Numbered from the stretch's first letter, positions 33,851 through 43,420 are shown. The stretch is DNA of 64,000 bases from Paenibacillus taihuensis (GCF_003386535.1 NZ_QTTN01000014.1:1-64000), one strand, 5' to 3'. Translations and numbers: made by a program. Notes: a model not told the origin generated them from the letters alone.

Positions 33851-35170
33851 ATGAAAATCACCATAATCGGCACAGGTTATGTCGGCTTGGTTTCTGGCGT
33901 TTGCTATGCTGAAATCGGAAATCAGGTAACGTGTGTCGATAACGACAAAAAAAAAATTTCCATGCTAAGAGACGGTGAGATCCCGATCTATGAACCAGGT
34001 CTGAAGGAATTAATGGACATAAATATGAATGTGGGTAGATTGCACTTTACTACCGAACTACTGGAGGCGGTTCGAACCGCGGATCTTGTAATCGTAGCCG
34101 TTGGCACACCTCCATTGTCGACCGGTGAAGCGGATCTTAGCTTTGTTGAATCTGCAGTGCATCAAGTGGCTTTGGCAATGAACGGATATTTGGTTATAGC
34201 AATAAAAAGCACCGTTCCGGTAGGGACAAATGTGAGGGTTAAACAATGGATCGCTACTAAAACAAAGCATCCGTTTGACGTTGTTTCCATTCCGGAGTTT
34301 ATGCGCGAAGGTTCGGCAATTTTCGACACGATGCACCCTGACCGCATTATCATTGGGGCAGATTCTAAGCGGGCTTCGACGCTGTTGTTTGAACTTCATC
34401 GGCCATTGAGTGATCAGATCATGTTGACAGATATACACAGTGCAGAAATGATCAAATATGCGTCAAACGCCTTTTTGGCAACTAAAATTTCTTTCATAAA
34501 TGAAATTGCGAATATTTGCGAGAAAGTAGGCGCCGACGTTGAAGAGGTAGCCCTTGGAATGGGATTAGATCGGCGAATTGGGTCTTCTTTTCTGAAAGCT
34601 GGAATCGGCTATGGAGGTTCGTGTTTTCCAAAGGATACGAAAGCTTTGATCCAAATCGCAGGCAACGTCGAGTACGATTTCAAGTTACTGAAGTCGGTTG
34701 TTGAGGTTAATCAAATGCAGCGCTGGGGGATTATCGAGAAGCTTAAACAGGCACTGGGAACTTTGAAAGGAAGAAAGATCGCGATATGGGGATTGGCCTT
34801 CAAACCTGGAACTGACGATGTGAGGGAAGCGCCTTCTTTGGAAATCGTAGCAAAGCTGCTTGAACTGGGAGCGAAAATTAGGCTTTATGATCCAGTCGCC
34901 ATGGATAATTTCCTCAGATATCTTGGTCACCCTGATATAATAGGTTTCGAAGACGCACTGGAAGCCGTCACTGGATGCGACGCCGTATGCCTCCTCACGG
35001 AGTGGGAGGTAATTTGTGAAATTAATTTGAAACAAGTGGCTGAAGTCATGGCGAGTCCAATCATAATTGATGGACGAAACGTCTTTGATTACGAAAGCGT
35101 GAAGAAAGCTGGAATAATCTATTTTCCCATTGGTCGTTCAAAGCCGATGGATAGAATTCAGAGTACATAG
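33851..35170 (+). CDS. UDP-glucose/UDP-sugar 6-dehydrogenase
   Basis: A 439-residue nucleotide-sugar dehydrogenase that oxidises the C6 alcohol of a UDP-hexose to a uronic acid using NAD. It has the NAD motif ITIIGTGYVGLVSGVCYAE at the start, STVPVGT near residue 118, the catalytic cysteine in GYGGSCFPKD near 256, and GLAFKPGTDDVREAPS in the C-terminal domain. Length and motifs fit UDP-glucose 6-dehydrogenase (Ugd/TuaD type). ATG at 33851 follows GGGAGTGA; the frame is open upstream to 33686 without a ribosome site. It heads the second operon of the island, 11 bases before legB. Confidence 0.9.
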   Translation: MKITIIGTGYVGLVSGVCYAEIGNQVTCVDNDKKKISMLRDGEIPIYEPGLKELMDINMNVGRLHFTTELLEAVRTADLVIVAVGTPPLSTGEADLSFVESAVHQVALAMNGYLVIAIKSTVPVGTNVRVKQWIATKTKHPFDVVSIPEFMREGSAIFDTMHPDRIIIGADSKRASTLLFELHRPLSDQIMLTDIHSAEMIKYASNAFLATKISFINEIANICEKVGADVEEVALGMGLDRRIGSSFLKAGIGYGGSCFPKDTKALIQIAGNVEYDFKLLKSVVEVNQMQRWGIIEKLKQALGTLKGRKIAIWGLAFKPGTDDVREAPSLEIVAKLLELGAKIRLYDPVAMDNFLRYLGHPDIIGFEDALEAVTGCDAVCLLTEWEVICEINLKQVAEVMASPIIIDGRNVFDYESVKKAGIIYFPIGRSKPMDRIQST

Positions 35171-35180
35171 GGAGGGTCTT

Positions 35181-36188
35181 ATGAGGAAATATCAAAAAAT
35201 CCTCGTTACGGGGGCAGACGGATTTATTGGTTCACATCTTGTAGAGTATTTAGTGAGCCTTGGATATGACGTCCGAGCTTTTGTTCAATATAACTCCTTT
35301 AATTCGTGGGGATGGTTGGATCAAAGCGGTGAAAATATAAAGAAAAGCATAGAAGTATTTTCCGGCGATATTCGGGATCCATATGGAGTTAAGAAAGCAA
35401 TGTCTGGATGCGATGCGGTATTGCATCTGGCGGCTTTAATTGCGATTCCCTATTCTTACCATTCTCCGGACACTTATGTAGATACGAACATCAAGGGCAC
35501 TTTAAACATTTTGCAAGCAGCAAAGGAGTTAAATGTTCAAAAGATCGTACATACATCGACAAGCGAAGTATATGGGACTGCTGAATATGTGCCGATCACG
35601 GAAGAGCATTCACTAGTCGGACAATCTCCGTACTCGGCATCCAAGATCGGTGCCGACCAAATGGCGATTGCTTTTCACCGTTCCTTTGGAACTCCAGTGG
35701 CTATTATTCGTCCCTTTAATACTTATGGACCTCGTCAATCTGCTCGCGCGGTCATTCCAACGATTATCACGCAAATTGCGGCTGGGAATAACAAGATTCA
35801 TTTGGGATCTATTCACCCAACCAGGGATTTTACGTATGTTGAGGACACGGTAAGCGGATTTGTTCGAGTGATGGAGTCGGATGCAGCGGTTGGCGAAGTC
35901 ATTCAAGTTGGAAGTAACTTTGAAATATCCATCGGAAATACCGCGAGGATGATCGCGGAGGTTATGAATGCCGAGATTGTTATAGAATGTGACGATAATA
36001 GACTGCGTCCTAAACTTAGCGAAGTGGAAAGATTGTGGTGCGACAACTCTAAGGCCAAGCGTCTATTGGAATGGCAGCCGCGATTCGGAGGAAACGAAGG
36101 ATTTCGTGAAGGAATTCGCAGGACGGTGATTTGGTTTACTAATTCGGAGAATTTAGGTCAGTACAAGAGCGAAATATATAATATGTGA
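35181..36188 (+). CDS. legB: LegB, NAD-dependent 4,6-dehydratase
   Basis: A 335-residue short-chain dehydrogenase/reductase. It has the NAD motif ILVTGADGFIGSHLVE, the unusual LegB-type stretch FVQYNSFNSWGWLD near residue 38, and the catalytic YSASKIGAD (YxxxK) near 152. LegB removes water from a nucleotide-activated GlcNAc (GDP-GlcNAc in Campylobacter jejuni) to give the 4-keto-6-deoxy sugar, the first committed step of legionaminic acid synthesis. ATG at 35181 follows GGGAGGG and lies 10 bases after the dehydrogenase stop. Confidence 0.93.
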   Translation: MRKYQKILVTGADGFIGSHLVEYLVSLGYDVRAFVQYNSFNSWGWLDQSGENIKKSIEVFSGDIRDPYGVKKAMSGCDAVLHLAALIAIPYSYHSPDTYVDTNIKGTLNILQAAKELNVQKIVHTSTSEVYGTAEYVPITEEHSLVGQSPYSASKIGADQMAIAFHRSFGTPVAIIRPFNTYGPRQSARAVIPTIITQIAAGNNKIHLGSIHPTRDFTYVEDTVSGFVRVMESDAAVGEVIQVGSNFEISIGNTARMIAEVMNAEIVIECDDNRLRPKLSEVERLWCDNSKAKRLLEWQPRFGGNEGFREGIRRTVIWFTNSENLGQYKSEIYNM

Positions 36189-36204
36189 GAAGGAGCGCGA
36201 ACCA

Positions 36205-37419
36205 ATGGAAATTCGATGGGCGAATGCAGTCGTCGATGCAATCAAGGAAGTAGTCGGTTATCAGGATCAGGCGATATCGCTGCATGAACCCAGGTTTGAT
36301 GAAACAGACTTAGCTTTCGTAACGGATTGCGTTCGGTCCGGATGGGTTTCTTCCGTAGGTGCTTATGTCGACCGTTTTGAGAAAATGCTGTCTGAACGTA
36401 TGGATGGCGCTCACGTCGTGGCAGTCGTAAACGGGACAGCGGCCCTGCATATCTCATTGAAACTTGCGGGCGTAGAACAGAATGACGAGGTGTTGACGCC
36501 CGCGTTGACCTTTATCGCTACGGCCAATGCGGTTTCATACTGTGGTGCCATCCCCCATTTAGTGGACAGCGAGTCGGTCAGCTGCGGTATGGATGCACGT
36601 AAACTTGCAGACTATCTGCAAGAAATCGCAGTGATTCGCGGAGCGGAATGCTATAATTCCTTGACTGGCCGAAGAATCAAGGCGGCGGTACCGATGCATG
36701 TATTCGGCCACCCTGTCGATATGGATATGCTGAATGAGGTGTGTGCACGTTACCACATAACTGTAGTCGAAGACGCAGCGGAGGCGCTTGGATCTTTATA
36801 TAAAGGTAGGTCGGCCGGAGCTTTGTCAGAAGTGGGAGCATTGAGCTTCAACGGAAACAAGATCATTACAACTGGTGGCGGCGGTGCCATTATCACTCGG
36901 AAGCCTGAAGTAGCGAAGATGGCGAAGCACTGGACCACAATGGCACGTATTCCTCATAGATGGGCTTATGAGCATGATGTGATCGGTTATAATTACCGGC
37001 TGCCTAACTTAAATGCTGCGCTTGGATGCTCGCAATTAGAGAGACTGGATGGAATGCTTAGTCGTAAAAGGGCACTGGCTTCTCGTTATGCTGACGTATT
37101 CCAACATCATCAATTAGATGTGTCTGTTTTGATGGAACCTAACCATGCGGCAAGTAATTATTGGCTCAACTCACTTATTCTCTCCGAGTCAACAGCTCAG
37201 TTTCGGGATGAACTTCTAGAAGTGACTAATGATCAAGGAATTATGACACGACCTGTCTGGAGTTTGCTACACCGAATGCCTATGTACAGCGATGTTCCAA
37301 GAATGGATTTGACCGTAGCGGAGCGGCTAGAAGCTACGATAATAAATGTGCCGAGTAGTCCCTTTCTCGGATCTAAGGAAATGAGGGATAGCATTGTCAG
37401 CGAACACACGCGAAACTAA
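36205..37419 (+). CDS. legC: LegC, PLP-dependent aminotransferase
   Basis: A 404-residue DegT/DnrJ/EryC1-type aminotransferase. The opening SLHEPRFDETDL and SGWVSSVGAYVDRFEK are characteristic of LegC. The PLP lysine is in SFNGNKIITTGGGGA near residue 220. It adds the 4-amino group to the LegB product. It lies 16 bases after legB with a GAAGGAG ribosome site. Its 3' end overlaps the start of the methyltransferase gene by 26 bases. Confidence 0.93.
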   Translation: MEIRWANAVVDAIKEVVGYQDQAISLHEPRFDETDLAFVTDCVRSGWVSSVGAYVDRFEKMLSERMDGAHVVAVVNGTAALHISLKLAGVEQNDEVLTPALTFIATANAVSYCGAIPHLVDSESVSCGMDARKLADYLQEIAVIRGAECYNSLTGRRIKAAVPMHVFGHPVDMDMLNEVCARYHITVVEDAAEALGSLYKGRSAGALSEVGALSFNGNKIITTGGGGAIITRKPEVAKMAKHWTTMARIPHRWAYEHDVIGYNYRLPNLNAALGCSQLERLDGMLSRKRALASRYADVFQHHQLDVSVLMEPNHAASNYWLNSLILSESTAQFRDELLEVTNDQGIMTRPVWSLLHRMPMYSDVPRMDLTVAERLEATIINVPSSPFLGSKEMRDSIVSEHTRN

Positions 37420-38071
37420 TATCGATATCTGGGAATCGATCTATAAGACGAATCAGAACATACTAGGCTATCCGGATGATGTGCTCATAAGGGTAGGTCA
37501 TCATACGTTGAAGAACGGAGAATGCCGCGCTGTTCTCGATTACGGATTCGGTACGGGCTCCAATTTAATTCACTTTATTGATCGGGGCTTCGAAGTATCA
37601 GGAGTGGAAGTAAGTGAATCTGCGATCCGTTATTTGCAGGCGAGATTAGTGGAGAGAGGCAGTGAGGCAGATCTCCGGTCCGTAAAAGAGGGAAAGCTAC
37701 CTTTTGAGAATCAACGTTTCGATGCCGTCGTAGCATGGCAGGTGCTTTATTATAACACTTGGCAAACTCTGTCGGATGCAATCCGCGAAATTGAGCGAGT
37801 GCTGCGCCCCGGCGGAATTTTTATTGGAACAATGGCTGCGCCAGGCGACTTCTCGCATATTAACAGTGTACCAAAGGGGGACAGCACGTATGAGTCGATA
37901 GTCCCCAATCAGTTAGGTGCAACGATACTTATTGTTGAGAAAGAACAATTGGCCCGCTGCTTTCCTGACAGAGAGTTGGATATTGGTTCGTTTGGTTTTG
38001 AGTTCGGTACACGGGTTTCTCGCCATTGGATTGTTACTTACCGCAAACCGGAGTATGAGGCACTTCCGTGA
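37394..38071 (+). CDS. SAM-dependent methyltransferase
   Basis: A 225-residue class I methyltransferase. Motif I is VLDYGFGTGSNLIHFIDRG near residue 41, and the post-motif region includes FDAVVAWQVLYY and the RVLRPGGIFIGTM helix-strand. It probably methylates a sugar or its amino group within the legionaminic pathway or the finished glycan; N-methyl derivatives of such sugars are known. The start is a TTG inside legC after GAGGGA. It overlaps the next gene by four bases (GTGA). Confidence 0.83.
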   Translation: MSANTRETNIDIWESIYKTNQNILGYPDDVLIRVGHHTLKNGECRAVLDYGFGTGSNLIHFIDRGFEVSGVEVSESAIRYLQARLVERGSEADLRSVKEGKLPFENQRFDAVVAWQVLYYNTWQTLSDAIREIERVLRPGGIFIGTMAAPGDFSHINSVPKGDSTYESIVPNQLGATILIVEKEQLARCFPDRELDIGSFGFEFGTRVSRHWIVTYRKPEYEALP

Positions 38072-38754
38072 CTACCGTCTCGATGCATCAGAGTCAATAC
38101 CTGCCGTGGCCTCCTTATTTTCGTAAAATTGCATTATCCGATATATTTGTGCTAATGGACAATGTCCAGTATCAAAATAATGGAGTACAAAATCGCAACC
38201 GCATTCGCCAAAAAAGCAGCGATTTCTGGATAACAATACCAGTTTCTAGGGGGCTTAGCGACACCATCGAAGACAAGCTCCTTTCGGATTCACGTTGGCC
38301 TGCTAAGCATTGGAACTCGTTGAAGGGCGCTTATGCCAAAGCTCCATATTGGCATGAATATTCCGAAGAGTTAGAAGCGATATACTTGGGACAAACTTAC
38401 GATCGGCTTGGAGCGATTAACGACCGGTTGTTTTTCTTTTTTATTGAGAGACTTGGAATTCAAACTAAGATCGTTCGATTATCTGAGCTGCAGATTGAAG
38501 GCCGCAAGTCAAATCTCGTGCTTGAAACCTGTCTAAAGCTTAATGCAGATATATATTTAAGCGGGACGGGCAGTCTCAACTACTTGGATGAAGGCTCCTT
38601 TACTCAAAACAATGTTTCGGTTCGTTATCTTAGGTCGAATCCGCCAAGCTATACCCAATTTCATGGAACTTTCTTGTCGGGATTGTCTATGATTGATATG
38701 ATGATGAACGTCTCAAAAGATGAAATTCATTCTTACTTGTATCATACCTCGTAG
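38068..38754 (+). CDS. WbqC-family protein
   Basis: A 228-residue member of the WbqC family, recognised from MHQSQYLPWPPYFRKI at the start and the DNVQYQNNGVQNRNRI and IYLSGTGSLNYL segments. WbqC-like genes occur in surface polysaccharide and flagellar glycan clusters; they have been linked to amino-sugar modification, with no firmly established reaction known to me. The GTG start overlaps the methyltransferase stop. Given its neighbours, modification of a 4-amino or acyl group on the sugar is plausible. Confidence 0.8.
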   Translation: MTTVSMHQSQYLPWPPYFRKIALSDIFVLMDNVQYQNNGVQNRNRIRQKSSDFWITIPVSRGLSDTIEDKLLSDSRWPAKHWNSLKGAYAKAPYWHEYSEELEAIYLGQTYDRLGAINDRLFFFFIERLGIQTKIVRLSELQIEGRKSNLVLETCLKLNADIYLSGTGSLNYLDEGSFTQNNVSVRYLRSNPPSYTQFHGTFLSGLSMIDMMMNVSKDEIHSYLYHTS

Positions 38755-38775
38755 TTATCGGGCGGTGAAAAAATA

Positions 38776-39948
38776 ATGTCTCAAATCCGTAAAGTGTTGG
38801 CGCTTACCGGCATTCGTTCTGAGTATGATCTGCTGTTCCCTCTTCTAAAACGCTTGAATGCAGCAGAGGATTTTGAACTGGGAATCGTTGTTAGTGGTGC
38901 GCATTTGACGCCGCTTCATCATTATTCCGTGCATCAGATCGAGCAGGACGGCTTCCATATAGTTGCAAAGATCGAAAGTTTTATCTGGTCTGATTCCGTC
39001 AGTGCTAAGGTGAAATCAATCGGTCTAATTATTCAAGGTCTCGCTTCGGTACTTGCAGAGGAAAAGCCCGATCTTATGATTGTGCTTGGTGACCGAGAGG
39101 AAGTATTGGCGGGATCGATGGCTGCTACTTACATGGGTGTACCTATCGTACATATTGCCGGAGGCGATCAGACGGATCCGTCGGAAGGCGACGTGGATGA
39201 AGAGGTTCGTCACGCTGCTTCCAAGTTAAGCCATGTTCATTTGACGATGCATCCCGCGCATAGCGAGCGCTTGATGAATCTCGGGGAAGAGGCTTGGCGT
39301 GTCCATACAGTAGGGAATGGCGGTATAGATCGACTTGCTTCAGAGAACGGTATTTCTTTGGAACAATTGGCGGAACTACTTGGACCAGATGTTAAAGGAC
39401 AGTACGTAATTTTTATCTATCATCCGTTGAGTTCTGCAATTGATATGGCGTCGAAGGAAGTAGAGATTGCATTGGAAGCGTTAAGTGAACTTAATGTACC
39501 GGTCTTTATCGGTGCTCCTAATAGTGATCCGGGTTTCACGAAGGTGCTGGATGTTTTGGATAAATTCGCTAGTAAGCCAGGTTTTCACCTTTATCGCAAT
39601 CTGCCACGTGCGGCTTTCTTGACTCTCTTGAAGAACGCCTCCTGCATTGTAGGAAATTCCTCACTCGGTATTCTGGAGGCACCTTATTTAGGGTTGCCTG
39701 CTGTGAATGTAGGAGAAAGGCAAAGAGGGAGGATTTCCGGACGGAATGTCCAATTTGTAAACGCCTCTTTTAATGAAATCAAGGCAGCTGTTCAGAAAGC
39801 GTTATTCGACAAAGGCTTTAGTGAGCAAGCAATCGAGGATCGTTACGTCTATGGGGATGGGCAAATGGCCGATAAGTCGATTGAAATTTTGCGATCGCTC
39901 CCTGAGAAAACGAGATTATTGGCCAAAAAGCATATATTCCATGCCTGA
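38776..39948 (+). CDS. legG: LegG, hydrolysing NDP-sugar 2-epimerase
   Basis: A 390-residue NeuC/LegG type enzyme. It starts with VLALTGIRSEYDLLFPLLKR (the TGxRxEYD signature), has VLGDREEVLAGSMAAT near residue 98 and the late NSSLGILEAPYLGLPAVNVG loop. It inverts C2 and cleaves off the nucleotide, giving free 2,4-diacetamido-2,4,6-trideoxymannose, the substrate of LegI. The ATG at 38776 follows GGCGGTGA. It lies between WbqC and the deacetylase in a tightly packed operon. Confidence 0.92.
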   Translation: MSQIRKVLALTGIRSEYDLLFPLLKRLNAAEDFELGIVVSGAHLTPLHHYSVHQIEQDGFHIVAKIESFIWSDSVSAKVKSIGLIIQGLASVLAEEKPDLMIVLGDREEVLAGSMAATYMGVPIVHIAGGDQTDPSEGDVDEEVRHAASKLSHVHLTMHPAHSERLMNLGEEAWRVHTVGNGGIDRLASENGISLEQLAELLGPDVKGQYVIFIYHPLSSAIDMASKEVEIALEALSELNVPVFIGAPNSDPGFTKVLDVLDKFASKPGFHLYRNLPRAAFLTLLKNASCIVGNSSLGILEAPYLGLPAVNVGERQRGRISGRNVQFVNASFNEIKAAVQKALFDKGFSEQAIEDRYVYGDGQMADKSIEILRSLPEKTRLLAKKHIFHA

Positions 39949-39961
39949 AGGAGATTAATTA

Positions 39962-40636
39962 ATGAAAAATGTAGTGGTGGTCGCTCCTCATCCTGATGAT
40001 GAAACGTTGGGGTGCGGTGGTACGCTCATCCGTCATATAGCAAATGGGGATTTGCTACATTGGGTTATCGTAACCGAGGCGGTAAATCTTCCAGGATGGA
40101 CAATCGAACGTAATGTGAAGCGGGATAGGGAAATCCAGCTTGTGGCGGATAAATATGGATTCAGAGGTATTCATACTCTTGGTCTCCCCGCAGCGAGGTT
40201 GACTCCTGAAATGTTACCTTCAATTATTGAAAAAATTGGATCGCTCTTTCGGGAACTTTGTCCCGAAGTGGTATACGCTCCGTATCCCGGAGATGCTCAT
40301 TCAGATCACAAGATTGTATTCGATGCAGTAGCAGCATGTAGCAAATGGTTTCGTTATCCATCTGTCAAAAGGTTCATGCTCTATGAAACTCTTTCGGAGA
40401 CGGAGTTCGGATTTAATCCCGACCTTAATGGTTTTCGTCCTAATGTTTTCGTGGATATCGCGGAGCAATTGGATCGGAAATGCGAAATCGCCCTGCTCTT
40501 CGAAAACGAATTTCATGAATTTCCGTTTCCTAGAAGTGTCGAAGCGATCCATGCTCTAGCTAAATTTCGTGGGACTTCGAGCGGCTTTGAAGCTGCAGAG
40601 TCGTTCATGCTCTTGAGAGAGGTATGGGTGCCATGA
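39962..40636 (+). CDS. PIG-L family deacetylase
   Basis: A 224-residue LmbE/PIG-L-like zinc hydrolase. The metal-binding motif VVVAPHPDDETLGCGGTLIRH is at residues 5-24 and is matched by AHSDHKIVF near 115. These enzymes remove N-acetyl groups from GlcNAc-type sugars. It is not part of the standard legionaminic pathway, so it may free an amino group for another acyl or methyl substituent. Its stop overlaps the start of legI (ATGA at 40633). Confidence 0.85.
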   Translation: MKNVVVVAPHPDDETLGCGGTLIRHIANGDLLHWVIVTEAVNLPGWTIERNVKRDREIQLVADKYGFRGIHTLGLPAARLTPEMLPSIIEKIGSLFRELCPEVVYAPYPGDAHSDHKIVFDAVAACSKWFRYPSVKRFMLYETLSETEFGFNPDLNGFRPNVFVDIAEQLDRKCEIALLFENEFHEFPFPRSVEAIHALAKFRGTSSGFEAAESFMLLREVWVP

Positions 40637-41727
40637 GTCAAACTTATATTGTTGCAGAAGCCGGAGTAAACCATAATGGTTCTCCTGCGATGGCGTTCCG
40701 GCTAGTGGACGCGGCGGTCCGCGCAGGTGCCGACGCAGTTAAATTCCAAACGTTCCGGGCGGACCTTTTGGTCATCCCGGAGACGGAAAAAGCCGAATAT
40801 CAGAAGAAATTGACTTCTCCCGAAGAGTCCCAATGGCACATGCTCAAGTCGTTGGAACTAACAGAAGAAACCTTTCTAGAGCTTGTTTCCTATTGCCGCA
40901 GTTGCAACATCGAGTTTCTTTCCACCCCTTTCGATGACTGGAGCTTGCAATTTTTGGTGCAAAAGTGCAATGTGGGCAGATTGAAGTTTTCCTCCGGTGA
41001 CTTGACGAATGGTCCGTTACTGCTTAACGCGGCCAGGACTGGTTTGCCTATTATTATTTCTACTGGAATGGCTACGTTGGCAGAAATTGAAGATGCTTTA
41101 CGGGTATTGGCGTTCGGATATCTATGTCCTGAAGGAAATCCGACAAACGAGAAGCTGTTCGAGGTTTATGCTTCGATTAACGGTCGTAACGTGTTGCGGG
41201 ATAAAGTATCAATCCTGCATTGTACGACGGATTATCCAACACCGATAGATGAAGTGAACTTACGTGCAATTGAGACGATAAGTTCCTCATTCACGCTTCG
41301 GACAGGTTACTCGGACCACACCGAAGGAATCGAAGTAGCTTTGGCGGCAGTAGCTCTTGGGGCGGAGATAATAGAGAAGCATTTCACGTTGGATCGGAAA
41401 CTTCCAGGCCCAGATCATCAGAGTTCTTTGGAGCCTGACGAGCTAGCGTTTATGGTTCAAAATATTAGACGAGTGGAGAGGGCGCTTGGGGACTCCCGAA
41501 AAGTTCCAACCCCGTCTGAATTCAAGAATCGCAGCATTTCCCGCAAAAGTTTGGTCACAGCCTCCGAAGTCCATGCAGGTGATCCTTGGAGTTCGGCCAA
41601 TCTAACGGCTAAACGGCCTGGTACGGGTATTTCTCCCATGCATTACTGGGATTTGTTAGGTCAGTTTGCCGAGTCAACATATCCCGCTAACCAGATATTA
41701 AAAAAGGAAACGGAGAACCGGACATGA
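40633..41727 (+). CDS. legI: LegI, NeuB-type nonulosonic acid synthase
   Basis: A 364-residue synthase that condenses the six-carbon precursor with phosphoenolpyruvate to give the nine-carbon legionaminic acid. The TIM-barrel part has IVAEAGVNHNGSPAMA, AVKFQTFRADLL and SSGDLTNGPLL; the KHFTLDRKLPGPDH motif is near residue 250. The C-terminal SAF (antifreeze-like) domain includes RSISRKSLVTASEVHAGD. ATG at 40633 fits the AGAGAGG ribosome site better than ATG at 40624. It overlaps the next gene by four bases. Confidence 0.93.
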   Translation: MSQTYIVAEAGVNHNGSPAMAFRLVDAAVRAGADAVKFQTFRADLLVIPETEKAEYQKKLTSPEESQWHMLKSLELTEETFLELVSYCRSCNIEFLSTPFDDWSLQFLVQKCNVGRLKFSSGDLTNGPLLLNAARTGLPIIISTGMATLAEIEDALRVLAFGYLCPEGNPTNEKLFEVYASINGRNVLRDKVSILHCTTDYPTPIDEVNLRAIETISSSFTLRTGYSDHTEGIEVALAAVALGAEIIEKHFTLDRKLPGPDHQSSLEPDELAFMVQNIRRVERALGDSRKVPTPSEFKNRSISRKSLVTASEVHAGDPWSSANLTAKRPGTGISPMHYWDLLGQFAESTYPANQILKKETENRT

Positions 41728-42365
41728 AACCGGTTGATCAACCGATTGTGATATTAGGAAGCGGAGGCCATGCCAGCGTTATTATTGAAGCGGCTCGAAG
41801 CCGACTCATGGAAATAGTGGGATATGTCGATAAGGAAGACAAGGGTTCGCTTCTTGGCGTTCCTTGGCTAGGGACAGAAGAACAATTCCGAGCTAACTAC
41901 CAATTGGAATTGTTCCGATTGGTAATCGGGTTTGGACAGATACGTGCCGGCTTTAAGCGGAAGGATGCTTTCGAGCGATGGTCCGCTTGGAATTACAATT
42001 GGGCGACGTTGTTAGATGCATCGTCGATTATTTCACCATCTGCTTTGATTGGAATAGGTACTCAAATATTAGCCGGTACAGTCATTCAAACCCGTGCGGT
42101 CATTGGCAGTAACGTAATCGTCAATTCCCGCGCGGTTGTCGAGCATGAGTGCAGAATTGGTGACCATGTTCATCTTGCATCGGGGTCGGTCATTTGCGGT
42201 GGAGTAAGGATTGGAGCTTGCTCTCATATTGGAGCAGGTGCAGTGGTATTGCAAGGCATACAACTCGGCGAGGCCGTGACTGTCGGTGCCGGATCCGTCG
42301 TCACGAAGAATGTACCCGATGGATCAACGGTTATCGGTATACCAGCAAGGGAGGGAAGCAAATGA
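41724..42365 (+). CDS. neuD: NeuD-like sugar O/N-acetyltransferase
   Basis: A 213-residue protein with an N-terminal nucleotide-fold domain (IVILGSGGHASVIIEAARS) and a C-terminal left-handed beta-helix of hexapeptide repeats (LIGIGTQILAGTVIQ, HIGAGAVVLQGIQLGEAV). This is the layout of PglD/NeuD acetyltransferases. In this operon it could be the 4-N-acetyltransferase (the LegH step) or an O-acetyltransferase. The overlap with legI and with the next gene (ATGA at 42362) indicates coupled translation. Confidence 0.88.
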   Translation: MKPVDQPIVILGSGGHASVIIEAARSRLMEIVGYVDKEDKGSLLGVPWLGTEEQFRANYQLELFRLVIGFGQIRAGFKRKDAFERWSAWNYNWATLLDASSIISPSALIGIGTQILAGTVIQTRAVIGSNVIVNSRAVVEHECRIGDHVHLASGSVICGGVRIGACSHIGAGAVVLQGIQLGEAVTVGAGSVVTKNVPDGSTVIGIPAREGSK

Positions 42366-43402
42366 GAGATTGGAGAAAATTGCTCGTAACAACTGATGAA
42401 ACCATTCTCGAAACGCTTCAGGTTCTTGATGCGAACGCCAAACAAATCGTTCTAGTTGTAGATGGGGACGATAAGTTGCGAGGTACGGTTACCGATGGAG
42501 ACGTTCGAAGGGGAATCCTTAAAGGGTTATCTCTCAATGCTCCGGTCACGGAAGTCATGAACAAGAATCCGATTATGATCAGGATGGGAGAAGAGCGAGA
42601 GACAATTCTGGCAGTGATGAAAAGTCGTCAGCTTCGCCAAGTCCCGATTATCGACGATAAAGGGCGACTAGTTGACATCGAATTTATAGATCAATTTTTG
42701 GAGATCCCTCGTAATGACCATATCGTCGTTCTAATGGCCGGAGGCTTAGGTAGCAGACTTGCTCCATTAACCAATGATTGCCCCAAACCATTGCTCAAAG
42801 TGGGTACTAAGCCCATATTGGAAGTCATTTTGGATAACTTCATTGCACATGGTTTTCACCGGTTTTATATTTCGGTCAATTATAAGGCCGACATGATTAA
42901 GGATTATTTCGGTAATGGGAAAAAATGGAATATCAATATTCGATATTTGCAGGAAAACGAGCGTCTTGGAACTGCTGGAGCTCTGAGTCTCCTACCGGAA
43001 CCTCCAGACGCTCCGTTTATTGTCATGAATGGTGATCTCCTTACGAAAGTTAATTTTACGCATGCACTTCAGTTTCACAAAGAGACGGGATCCATGGCAA
43101 CAATGTGCGTTCGTGAGTATGAGTATCAAGTCCCGTACGGAGTTGTCAAAGTGGACAATCATCGCTTGCAAGCGATAGAGGAGAAACCGCTGCAGCGGTT
43201 TTTCATCAGCGGGGGCATTTACATTCTAGATCCTGACGTGCTGAGGCTTATTCCTCCAAAGACTTTTTATGATATGCCGACATTGTTTGAGGATTTGTTA
43301 CGTAAGGACAAGCCTTCATCGGTATTTCCAATCCGTGAATATTGGATGGATATCGGACGAATGGATGATTACGAGCGGGCCAATGCGGAATATGCAGAAT
43401 AG
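42362..43402 (+). CDS. ptmE: PtmE-like sugar-1-phosphate nucleotidyltransferase with CBS pair
   Basis: A 346-residue protein. Residues 1-115 contain two CBS motifs (VVDGDDKLRGTVTDGDVRRG and LRQVPIIDDKGRLV). The nucleotidyltransferase domain follows from about 120 (VVLMAGGLGSRLAPLT, then the PKPLLKVGTKPI segment). In Campylobacter jejuni PtmE makes GDP-glucosamine for legionaminic acid synthesis, and this domain order matches it. The companion GNAT acetyltransferase PtmF was not found here. ATG at 42362 overlaps the neuD stop; a much longer frame starting at 42194 lies inside neuD and is not used. Confidence 0.87.
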   Translation: MRDWRKLLVTTDETILETLQVLDANAKQIVLVVDGDDKLRGTVTDGDVRRGILKGLSLNAPVTEVMNKNPIMIRMGEERETILAVMKSRQLRQVPIIDDKGRLVDIEFIDQFLEIPRNDHIVVLMAGGLGSRLAPLTNDCPKPLLKVGTKPILEVILDNFIAHGFHRFYISVNYKADMIKDYFGNGKKWNINIRYLQENERLGTAGALSLLPEPPDAPFIVMNGDLLTKVNFTHALQFHKETGSMATMCVREYEYQVPYGVVKVDNHRLQAIEEKPLQRFFISGGIYILDPDVLRLIPPKTFYDMPTLFEDLLRKDKPSSVFPIREYWMDIGRMDDYERANAEYAE

Positions 43403-43420
43403 AAGGGGGATCGGTTAAGT

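Noticed and set aside
42194-42361. N-terminal extension of the PtmE-like protein
   Set aside because: These 56 codons overlap neuD in another frame, are Arg- and Trp-rich, and lack a start site. The ATG at 42362 overlaps the neuD stop, as in the rest of the operon.
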